DNA of 64,000 nt from Xestospongia bergquistia (lineage: Eukaryota > Porifera > Demospongiae > Haplosclerida > Petrosiidae): positions 12,228,849 to 12,292,848 of the forward strand of contig OZ014412.1 of NCBI GenBank assembly GCA_963965975.1, in the 5' to 3' direction. This document shows positions 51,528 to 61,158 of this stretch, one piece after another. The position numbers were made by a program, and so were the translations under genes. Within the stretch, counting starts at the first letter, position 1. The number at the start of each line of letters is the position of its first letter. Below the pieces are notes generated by a model. The model was not told the DNA's origin. It saw only the letters and a program-made list of their open reading frames with translations, and did no database searches.

Positions 51528-52830
51528 TCTGCTGTGAATACTATCTTCTCTAATGTCTCTGTATAATGTTTGTCCTGGTAAGGATAATGAATGGATATAT
51601 AGGCAGCTGATCATATGAATAGATGGTACTTGTACAAAGTATGCTTTCATAGGTGTGTGTCAATCCATTCATTCAACTCTTTAATCATGACCATCCACTT
51701 TTCTAGCAATCATCAAATCAACTCATTGAACGAACAAAATAACTTTCATGCATGGAGACTTCATGTATCACCAATGCTAATATTAGACCTTCTTTGCTAC
51801 TATGTTAGTGTGTCCTAAATATAGAAGATCTGTCAAGACAACAGATTGATCTGAATGAGGTGGCGGACTTGTTGTTTATGCATTCAACACTTGGAGGGTT
51901 CTCAGGGAGTTACCTTTCACTAGTTATGAGCTTTTCTGTGAACTGTACTGTTATAGGAGCTCAGGAAGAACTTGATATTTGCTCCACTCAATGACCACAC
52001 ATTACTAAACTAAGTTTAGACTGTTGGAATATTTTAAATACATTTCTGTTATTTACAGATGTTTTTTCTTTAATTAGAATATTACATTTTCGGAGAAATT
52101 AAATTACAAAATTTACACAGTGTTAATGCAATTGAAAATTTACAACGTTAATACAGCAATTGTAATAAATCTATCACATATACATTATGTAAAAAATACA
52201 TGGTACAAAATGAATGGAATATTTACTATTGTAATTGTAGTATTCTAAACAGCCCTGCAGAAGTAATGTCCCAACATATTGGTTGCTAAAATGAAGTAAT
52301 ACACAAAATATACTGGTTACTAAAGCCTATATCTTACAGAGAAAAGGACTAGTGAGATATTATGTTTTAAAATGACTAGTTAATAACTTTAGTATAAACA
52401 CATTCACATATGATACAGCACACAACTCAAGACTCCAAAAGATGTCCACACACAATATGCATATTTTATAAAGTATGTTGCATAGATAACTTATGGGACT
52501 GGATATACAACACAATAATCATATAATAATACAGTGCACATTGGTTGCTAAAATGAAGTAATGCTGTCTAAGATTTCTAGTACAAACCTCTAGTACTAAC
52601 AAATACAAGCTGATACTGACACAAAAGTAGACAAAATTATTCAGACTTCCTACATTGTACTAAATATACTGGTTACTAAATTCTAAATATTACAGAGAAA
52701 AGGAATACTCAGATATGTTTCAAAATGACTTATGACAGGCTTAGTTCAAACAACAGCTGAACTAAAACTAAGTGATAAAGCTCACTGAATTAAAAAGTCA
52801 TGCTAGATCACTAACACACATGGAGTACCG
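51528..52830. other. Non-coding interval
   Basis: AT-rich with no exon I can support. Two similar short stretches around ATTGGTTGCTAAAATGAAGT (about 52,279 and 52,540), each followed by an ACTGGTTACTAAA-like motif, indicate a small local duplication. Confidence 0.45.
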
Positions 52831-53809
52831 CTACTCTGACTGTACTTGCCCTTGGACTGTAGGGAGAAACAGAGAACAATGTCCAAATAACTTACACACA
52901 AATGAATATTGTTAAACAACCTAACCAATTACTTCTTTCAACAGTCTCTACATATCTTGCCTGAGTCTCAAATACTTGTATCACATATAGAAACAGGTTG
53001 ACAGAAGTGGTTCATTATTACAAAACAGATCATATATGACGCATTATTATATACTGTACATATAAATTATGTACCAAAACTGTAAAAGATAATTGATTGC
53101 AAATTGATTTAATTTTAAATACAGTGTATAGAGTTTGCATAGTTATGAAAAATATCAACATATAGTATTATTATTTACTAATGTATTACAAAAGTGAAGG
53201 TGATATAGCTAGACAAACAGTACTACATTAGTAAAAACAACAGGTTACACTTACGTTCAACAAAAATAAGTTTGCAATTGCAATCTGTACATATAACTAG
53301 TGGTTGTTGAATATCAGATTTATCCCAAGTATAGCTGTGAAGTACTTCATATATTTAAAGTGTATAGTCTGTTAAGTTCATATCAGGTCATTGTTACAAT
53401 TGGAAATTATAAAAGTTGATGAATAGCATTTTATATTTTTAGGTTTCTCTGTTTTCAAGTATAACATTTGAGAAATGACAAGTCATAAGTCAAGATTCTT
53501 TAGTCATTTCTGTCATTTGTCTTCATAGTCATCTACTTTTGTAAATGTCTGGGATGTTCTAATGTATGATTACATTACATTTATAAGATATTTTGGTGAT
53601 ACTATGTACAGCAAGCTCAGACATCAAATAGTTAGTGCCAGTAATACTACTTTTTATTAATGAATATTTTATGAGTTTTGTTTGTTCTCATTACCTAGAT
53701 AGATAGCTAAAGTGTGGACTGCATATTATAAGATCATTGTCAGTGGCATCTTCTTGCGCTCTTTTGCTTGGAGACTTTTGGGTGTGTGTTTTATTATCAT
53801 CGTATTGCC
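52831..53809 (-). CDS. 3' exons of an unrecognised gene with a CxxCxC motif
   Basis: Exons 53695-53809, 53255-53334 and 52831-52856 join in phase and end at a TAG. They encode a hydrophilic stretch (THTQKSPSKRAQEDATDND), then LIICSPHFSYLSSYTWDKSD, then QPLVICTDCNCKLIFVE. The CTDCNC cysteines could bind metal but too few are present for a known finger, and I do not recognise the family. The 5' end is missing: the first exon starts at an acceptor only 55 bp from the putative BEL LTR. An 11-nt version of the last exon, using GTACAG as donor, would also join in phase to the ankyrin exons at 51,314, so both sets may belong to one gene. Confidence 0.5.
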
Positions 53810-53864
53810 CTAATAATCCATTATTTTTTGTAATATATGCACTTGCAAATTTTTGTAGTGTAGT

Positions 53865-54093
53865 TGTTAATGTTTACTATAGTTTGTTTATGTATTATCA
53901 TTCATTATGTTAATGTTTACTCTAGTTTGTTTATCTATTATCATTCACTTCCTGTTTGACCATCATTCATACTAATTATCACTTATAATTAATTTTGATC
54001 TCATATAAATTGGAAACACATACTTTTGAAAAGAGAGTTTTTTTGTTGAATGTCAAATTTTGTATCTCGTTCAATCCGGGAGAGAACTCAACA
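53865..54093 (+). mobile_element. Putative 5' LTR of the BEL/Pao element
   Basis: Runs from TGTT to AACA, with a TATA-like ATATAAAT at about 54,004 and an internal 43-bp tandem duplication (53,866 and 53,909). The borders are inferred because the 3' LTR is absent and no direct comparison is possible. A primer-binding-like stretch (TTGGTCCACCGAACCGG) follows within a few bases. Confidence 0.45.
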
Positions 54094-54097
54094 TATT

Positions 54098-54118
54098 TTG
54101 GTCCACCGAACCGGATAC
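54098..54118 (+). other. Putative tRNA primer-binding site
   Basis: A TTGGTCCACCGAACCGGAT-like sequence sits immediately after the inferred LTR, where retrotransposons place the primer site. It resembles the end of a tRNA 3' region in layout (TGGT...CCG). The tRNA identity was not determined. Confidence 0.35.
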
Positions 54119-54253
54119 TAGCAAGAACATCGATAGTTTGATTGTTCTCTCTCAAAACTCAGTTATCTCCGTCGTATTCATCTTTCGTACTCGACCACGT
54201 GCTCTCTTAGCACCTCCATTTGATTCTCATTTTCACCTCATTGATGAAAATTA

Positions 54254-57052
54254 ATGGCTCAAGATCCAACTATACTTAGGAAGAGACGAGGTGTCGTTCG
54301 TGCGTCGATAACTCGACTTTTCACTCGTCTGAAGGATTTGGAGAGCAAGGCTGATCAGCCCACTACTCTTGATCTCGCACGACAGATGTCGCAGAAGTTG
54401 GAGAGTCTAGATTCCGACTTCAAGCTTCATCACTATGCACTCATCGATCTCATTGACGACACTGAAAGTATGCTCAAAGAGCAGGACATTCTAGATGGAC
54501 ATGATGACGAGATGGCCACATTGTCCACTCGTATTAAACGGCTAATTGCAGTCTGTGATTCCTCCTCCGAATTTGGTCCTCGTAAGATAGCCTCTCGAAG
54601 GTTAGTTCGCCTTGAAAGAAATTTATTTACTATAAACGAAAGAATTGGTTCCTTGTCTGGAGGACCTGATGATGTTTGTCTTCTTCATCAATATGAAGAG
54701 CAACTTCGTGATCTCAAGGTTGAATTGAAAGATATCTGTAGTGTTCTTCTGTCCCTTGGTGTAGAGGAATCCGATCAGCTCTATACCTCACAAACACAGC
54801 TTGATAAAGAGCTGTTTGACTGCTCTCTTAAAATCAAGAGGTTGCTATTCCCGTCTGGTCAAACCTTTGACTCAACTCCACCCCCCTCACTCGATAGCAA
54901 GGGAGTTAAGCTGCCCAAATTGGACGTACCTAAGTTTGATGGGAACATCATAAACAGGAGGACCTTTTGGGAGCAATTCTCTATTTCAATTCATAGCCGA
55001 TCTGGTTTGTCTGATGCAGAGAAACTGGTGTATCTCCGACATTCGCTTAAGGATGGTACAGCAAAGGGTGTCATTGAAGGTCTGTCTCGATCTGGTGATT
55101 GCTATTCTGAAGCCATTGAAAGCCTGAAGGCACGTTATGATCGCCCACGGCTTATTCACCAGACACACGTTTGTATAATTGTTGAGGCCACTTCTCTCAG
55201 AGATGGAACTGGAAAAGAACTCCGCCGACTCCATGATGTTGTTCAACAACATCTCCGAGCTCTCAAGGCAATGGAGTATGAGCCATCTGGTTCCTTTATC
55301 ACATCTGTGCTTGAGCTCAAACTAGATACTAATACCATGTTTGAGTGGCAAAAGTACAGTCAAGACTCGATCGATGTACCACACTACCAGAGGCTCCTTG
55401 AGTTCATTAACCTACGTGCCCAAGCTTCTGAAGCTTCAGTCTCAGACCATAAGAGAGCCTCTCGAGTTGAAGATCACTCAGTGAAGAAGGGTTCTAATGC
55501 TGGAAGGTCAATAACCTCGTTTACAGCCAGTACTGTTAATTCTACAGGCCACAACTGTGTCATTTGTAAGTCTCACAAACACCCTCTATATGCATGTCTG
55601 CAATTCAAGTCACTACCTCACGATGAGATGGTCTCTACATTGAAGTCACACCACCTTTGCATGAATTGTCTCCGACCAGGGCATTTTGTGAAGGAGTGCA
55701 CGTCTCTGCATCGATGCAGGAAATGTCAGAAGCCACATCATACCTTGTTACACTTGGAACACAAGGATATTGCATCAACTTCCACTGGTACCACTAGTAC
55801 TTCTCAATCTGTTGTGTCGAATACTGCCACTGGACTTTCTTCCAAATCTTTGCTAATGACCTGTCGTGTTTTGGTTGATGCTCCTGATGGTTCCTACGTG
55901 GAAGCTAGAGCCATTCTTGACTCTGCCTCGTCAGCCTCCTTTGTATCGGAGCGTTTGTCTCAAAGCCTGCGTCTTCCACGCTCCCGACAAGGTGTGCAAA
56001 TCTCAGGCATTGCTGGTCTCTCTCACAACTCTCCTCACCAAGCCGTCAGTAGTCTCACTATATCCTCTGTTCGGTCTCCTTCAAAGAAATTCAAGGTGAC
56101 AGCTGTTGTTGTACCTCGTGTGACGTGTGACCTGCCACTTCACCCCATTTCTTTTGATTTGAAGTGGAGACATTTGCAGAGTATTCCCCTAGCAGACCCA
56201 GACTTTGGTCTCCCCAGAAGAATAGACCTACTTTTGGGAGTTGACATCTTTGTTGAAATTCTACGTCAGGGCCGGCGGATCGGTGCTCCTGGCTCTCTGT
56301 CTGCCTTTGAAACAGAATTTGGATAGGTTCTCGCTGGAAAGCTCGATGTCAATGCCTCAAGTCACTCCATTGTCTCTCATTATGTCTGCGTTGCCACTGG
56401 AGATGATCTGTTGCGAAAGTTCTGGGAGATTGAGGAATGTCCAAATGATCAATCCTATCTCACTCCAGAAGAGCGATTAGTTGTGCAACACTTCAAAGAC
56501 AATCACTCACGATCAGAAGATGGTCGTTTCATTGTTCCTCTGCCTAAGAAACCACATGCTAAGTCATTGGGTGAATCCAGATCTCAGGCTGTGAGAAGAT
56601 TCCTCTCATTGGAGCGATCTCTACATGCCAAGGAGCAGTTTGATGAGTTTGATTCTGTGATGAATGAGTACTTTGAGAAGGAGCATGCTGAACTAGTTCC
56701 CTTGGATGATCTGGAGAAGTCTTCACAAGACGTTTTCTATCTTCCCATGTATGCAGTCAAAAAGGAGTCGAGCACAACTACAAAGATCAGAGCTGTGTTT
56801 GACGCATCAGCCAAGTCTTCTACTGGAGTCTCCCTAAATGATATATTGTTGGTTGGACCTACCATTCACCCACCTCTCCTTGATGTACTACTTTGTTTTC
56901 GTTTACACCGTGTGGCTCTTGTTGCTGATGTCAGTCGCATGTACCGTGCCATTGAACTCACTAAATCCGACAGAGATCTACATCGATTTGTTTGGAGAAG
57001 GAATCCCAAGGATCCTCTACTTGACTACCGTATGACCCGAGTCACCTTTGTG
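54254..57052 (+). pseudogene. BEL/Pao retrotransposon gag-pol, interrupted and 3'-truncated
   Basis: An open frame of 690 codons, a TAG at 56324-56326, then the same frame continuing to about 57,050. N-terminal coiled-coil gag region (residues 1-200). A DUF1759-type region starts at KLPKLDVPKFDG (about 220). Zinc-binding region with CMNCLRPGHFVKEC (CCHC, about 469-482) and further Cys/His pairs. Aspartic-protease-like segment AILDSASSASFV (about 553). After the stop come the pol linker (YLTPEERLVVQHFKDNHSR) and the start of the reverse transcriptase (KIRAVFDASAKSS, then VADVSRMYRAIEL). The frame is lost at RMTRVTF, before the YxDD active site, where 143-bp satellite DNA begins. RNase H, integrase and 3' LTR are missing. 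The stop lies where the family usually has a tryptophan. Base composition is clearly less AT-rich than its surroundings. It cannot be autonomous. Confidence 0.93.
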
Positions 57053-58166
57053 TTATTAACAGTTTAGTAAGTTGGTTTGCATTAACATTCTAAAGTCTTT
57101 AAATTAAAGACTTTAGAAGGTTTAGACTATTGAGTGAAGTTAATAAAGTAAACAGCTCAGTCTAAAGGATTCTATGGGACTAACTAAATAAACTGTTATT
57201 AACAGTTTAGTAAGTTGGTTTGCATTAACACTCTAAAGTCTTTAAATTAAAGACTTTAGAAGGTTTAGACTATTGAGTGAAGTTAATAAAGTAAACAGCT
57301 CAGACTAATGGACTCTATGGGACTAACTAAATAAACTGTTATCAACAGTTTAGTAAGTTGGTTTGCATTAACACTCTAAAGTCTTTAAATTAAAGACTTT
57401 AGAAGGTTTAGACTATTGAGTGAAGTTAATAAAGTAAACAGCTCAGTCTAAAGGACTCTATGGGACTAACTAAGTAAAATGTTATTAACAGTTTAGTAAG
57501 TTGGTTTGCCTTAACACTCTAAAGTCTTTAAATTAAAGACTTTAGAAGGTTTAGACTATTGATTGAAGTTAGCAAAGTAAACAGCTCAGTATAATGGACT
57601 CTATGGGACTAACTAAATAAACTGTTATTAACAGTTTAGTAAGTTGGTTTGCATTAACACTCTAAAGTCTTTAAATTAAAGACTTTAGAAGTTTTAGACT
57701 ATTGAGTGAAGTTAATAAAGTAAACAGCTTAGTTTAAAGGACTCTATGGGACTAACTAAATAAACTGTTATTAACAGTTTAGTAAGTTGGTTTGCATTAA
57801 CACTCTAAAGTCTTTAAATTAAAGACTTTAGAAGGTTTAGACTATTTATTGAAGTTAACAAAGTAAACAGCTCAGTCTAATGGACTCTATGGGACTAACT
57901 AAATGAACTGTTATTAACAGTTTAGTAAGTTGGTTTGCATTAACACTCTAAAGTCTTTAAATTAAAGACTTAGAAGGTTTAGACTATTGAGTGAAGTTAA
58001 TAAAGTAAACAGCTCAGTCTAATGGACTCTATTGGACTAACTAAATAAACTCATATTAACAGTTTAGTAAGTTGGTTTGCCTTAACACTCTAAAGTCTTT
58101 AAATTAAAGACTTTAGAAGGTTTAGACTATTGAGTAAAGTTAAGAAAGTAAACTGCTCTGTCTTAA
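57053..58166 (+). repeat. 143-bp satellite array 2, left part
   Basis: Tandem monomers with landmark AGTTTAGTAAG at 57061, 57204, 57347, 57490, 57633, 57776, 57919 and 58061: a strict 143-bp period, with one 142-bp step from a single-base loss. Monomers are nearly identical. Each has the TCTAAAGTCTTTAA palindrome and a second short palindrome, AACTGTTATTAACAGTT. The array starts abruptly after the truncated BEL reverse transcriptase and is split by the Harbinger element. Confidence 0.97.
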
Positions 58167-58210
58167 GCCTGATTCACAATATGACGCAAAGCCTTGCGTC
58201 ACGTCGCGTG
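58167..58210 (+). repeat. Left terminal inverted repeat of Harbinger
   Basis: Pairs with 61116-61158. CpG-rich (CGTCACGTCGCG), unlike the AT-rich satellite around it. Confidence 0.92.
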
Positions 58211-58362
58211 CGACACGTTCCATGAATTGTGAACATGAAAACGCGTCTCATCGCGACGCAACGCGGTATGACGCAAGAATAGATTCGACTTCTATTCTAG
58301 CGTCAAATTTGCGGTTGACGTGCTAGTTATAGGTGGAGCGATAACACGTGTAATATATCAAT

Positions 58363-59287
58363 ATGGACGAGAGGTTGATAGAAGCTGTGAGGAACTTCAA
58401 AAGTCTTTGGGATGTGTCATCCAAGTCCTACAAGGATGCTCGGTGTAAAGAAAATGCATGGAAAGAGGTCAGTGAAGAGGTAAGTCATTATAGTATTGTG
58501 AACTTGGGATTAGGTTGGTACTTAGGTTGGAGAATTGTCGCCTGAAGACTGTTCCAAGCGCTGGAAAAGTTTGAGGGACCACTTCGTGAGAGAACTAAAG
58601 AAAACAAAGAAAAAAAAAAGTGGCGAAAGTGGTTCCTCTTATGTGTCCAGGTGGCCTTACTTTGAAACAATGATGTTTCTGTCTAACAGTGTCCGCCACA
58701 GAGAGTAAGGAATTTGTGTATATATATCATAATCATATAGTGGGATATTCTTTTGGGATTGATTTTTCTTGATTTTGAGGAAATTTTATGTCTTCTCTAC
58801 AGAAGTTTCTCAAATTTTGGTGAAAAGAAGGTCCTTGATGATGAAGTACAGAGCGAAGAAGAAAATGTAGAAGTGTTTGATGAAAGGTCAGACAATTTCT
58901 GGATTAATGTGTGGATTGTTGTTTGCTTCTAGTTTAACAGATGAGTCTAACAGCCATACAGATGTGTCCAGATCAAGTAGTTCAGTGTCAAAATGTTCAA
59001 TAACCCCTACTGCTTTTCAGAAGAAAAGAAAGAAAGAAGATCCTTTGGATGAGGTTCTAGCAGAGAGCTTAAAAGCCTTTCGCGAGAAGAGAAGTGCTAA
59101 GGAACAAGCTGTTTCTCTTCCTTCAGGGCCAGCATACCATTTCGGGATGGAGATTGCGTGGCGTTTACATAACATGACACCAAGGCAAAGGGCCTTGGCA
59201 CAGCTGAGAATCCAGCAAGTTCTTTATGAAATGGAATTTCCACCAGAACATTTTATGTCTCCAAATGTGGTCCAACCCTATTCTTAA
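58363..59287 (+). CDS. Harbinger MADF-BESS DNA-binding protein
   Basis: Exons 58363-58479, 58526-58704, 58803-58886 and 58933-59287 close in phase to 244 residues. The N-terminal MADF (Myb/SANT-like) domain spans about residues 3-95: LIEAVRNFKSLWDVSSKSYK, AWKEVSEE, CSKRWKSLRDHFVRELKK, SRWPYFETMMFL. An acidic linker follows (VLDDEVQSEEENVEVFDE). The C-terminal BESS-like motif is at YHFGMEIAWRLHNMTPRQRA, with LAQLRIQQVLYEMEF after it. In this superfamily the Myb-like partner helps the transposase enter the nucleus and bind the ends. All introns are short (46-98 bp). It ends 196 bp from the stop of the transposase gene on the other strand. Confidence 0.9.
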
Positions 59288-59483
59288 TAGAATTCGATAT
59301 TTTGTCTATAGTTGTATAATATAACATTTAATGTGATCGGTTAATGTGATTCCACTGCCATTGCACTTGCCCAGCTGTAGAACAGAAATACTTCATAAAT
59401 TGTGTTCTTATGGCTGCTGCACTCCCAGAATACCTTGAGAGAATAGAAGGAGGGAATAATGAAAGAAGAGTACATAATGTTAA

Positions 59484-61008
59484 TTACCTGTTACTGCTTG
59501 TTTGCGCTACATCTTGAAGTCCTGTATTTGGTTCATCATCAGTCCTCCATCCACCATTGATAGGATTTCCCACACCATCCTCCCCATCAACAAATCCTGA
59601 TGGGCAGTATGTAGCTGACTCACAAGTCCTCAAATAATTATGTAGTGCCACAGCAGCTTTAGTATAAGAAACTACTCTATCTGGCAGCCCTATAATTGGC
59701 CTTCTGAACAGACGCCACCTACATGTCAACTCCTGAAACTTAGCACACCAATTTATTATAGTCAAAATACCTTGCAGCCAGTATTCCAAAGGAATTTTCA
59801 ATAATGCGTCTGGCCCTACTTAGTCGATAGTTAAAAAGTGCCTCTCCCTCTAAAAAAATTATAAAAGCATAATTTTTAAATGAAAAGCATACCATAAAGA
59901 TTTTGCCTGGGAAATGGTCGCATCATGTTTGTACGTAGAGGGAATGCTGCATCCCCCACAATCACAAAAGGCATTGCATTTGTCGAACCGGAAAGAGGTC
60001 TGGGTTCTGGCAGTGCTAACTCATTATGCTCAAGAGCCTTGCCAAACTCTGAATTTGATAGCACACCTCCATCACTGTGGCGTCCAAATTGTCCCACATC
60101 AATAAGTATAAACCTAAAAAATATAATTATCAGACATTACCAAAATTATAATCACATACCGATACTGGGCATCACAAACTGCTAGCAGTGCAATGGAATG
60201 AGAGCCCTTATAGTTAAAGTATAAAGATCCACTGTTTGCAGGAGCCTGTATAACAATGTGTTTACCATCAATGGCTCCTGTGATTTTGGGCGAGATGATG
60301 AAAATGAATTATTAATCATACCAACACAATTAGGGAAGTTCCATTTTGATTGAAATTCCTGGCTAATCGCCAACCACTTTGCACTACATGATGGAGCCTT
60401 CACATACTCTTTAGCCAAGACAGTCCAAAGAGCCTCACATGTTTCCAGGATTATATTACAAACAGTGGATCGTCCTAGACGGTAACTGAACGAGAGTGAC
60501 ACCTAAAAATTAATATAAAATTCAAGTGACAAACTACTATAACCTCACCCACACATTTTGGTTAATTGAACAGTACACCTATACAAAACTTACTTGAGAA
60601 ATACCTGTTGCTAAGTAGCGTATAGTCAATGCTAGTTTTTCAGCAGGTGTTACGCTGGCTCTTATAACACTATTGTAGGAACGTCGAGTGAGTACAGGGC
60701 TGACCTATAATATGTGCACAAAATTCACATTTCAATAGTTTACTCCTAGCTATAATAACAGGTACCTTTTCTAGTAGAAAGTCAAATCTCTCTTTTGACA
60801 TTCGTAGGTAATTAAAATGAAAGTCTGGATCCGCCAATCTCAGCTCTTGTAAAAGATTATGATACTCTCCTTGTTGCTGACGTCTCTGAAATATAGGTCG
60901 AACCCAGTACTTCCTTTTTCTTCTTCTGGCATTTCTCCTTCTTCTCTTTAGCGCCAACAGAACGATCTCCTCCAACAATTCCTCTTCACTACAACTATCA
61001 CAATCCAT
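59484..61008 (-). CDS. Harbinger DDE transposase (HARBI1-like)
   Basis: Exons 60766-61008, 60594-60704, 60322-60502, 60160-60277, 59893-60113, 59771-59849 and 59484-59718 close in phase to 395 residues. The N-terminus is acidic then strongly basic ([18 protein letters not shown]). A helix-turn-helix-like region follows ([18 protein letters not shown]). The DDE_Tnp_4-type core has [12 protein letters not shown] (first Asp), [11 protein letters not shown] (second Asp) and [19 protein letters not shown] (catalytic Glu), with a [13 protein letters not shown] end, as in HARBI1. No stop or frameshift is seen, so the product may be functional. The ATG at 61006-61008 was chosen for [16 protein letters not shown]; an upstream in-frame ATG exists. 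Confidence 0.93.
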
Positions 61009-61115
61009 TTTTATTACGTGCGCAACAATTGCAGTAATTAGGGCGGAGTTCAAACGTAATAACGCTGCATTGTGAACCAAAAGAACGTACGCCTCGGTTC
61101 CCGCCGTAAAAAACG

Positions 61116-61158
61116 CTCGCGACGTGACGCAGGCTTTGCGTCATATTGTGAATCAAGC
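61116..61158 (-). repeat. Right terminal inverted repeat of Harbinger
   Basis: Reverse complement of the left end, with one substitution near the tip and one base fewer in the GCCTTGCG block. Confidence 0.92.

Larger units (their letters stand above)
58167..61158. mobile_element. Complete PIF/Harbinger DNA transposon (2,992 bp)
   Basis: Terminal inverted repeats of about 42 bp begin GCCTGATTCACAATATGACG on the left and GCTTGATTCACAATATGACG on the right (reverse complement). They differ by one substitution and one indel before a CGTCACGTCGCG block. TTAA flanks both ends; the Harbinger duplication is usually 3 bp (TTA/TAA). The insertion splits one 143-bp satellite monomer, and the two monomer halves match across the site. 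Inside are two convergent, intact spliced genes: a MADF-BESS protein (+) and a DDE transposase (-), the standard two-gene content of the superfamily. High TIR identity and intact frames suggest a recent, possibly active insertion. Confidence 0.95.

Noticed and set aside
54986-55252. Minus-strand frame of 88 residues
   Set aside because: It is antisense to the BEL gag region.
59914-60185. Plus-strand frames inside Harbinger
   Set aside because: They are antisense to exons of the transposase, whose seven exons close in phase.
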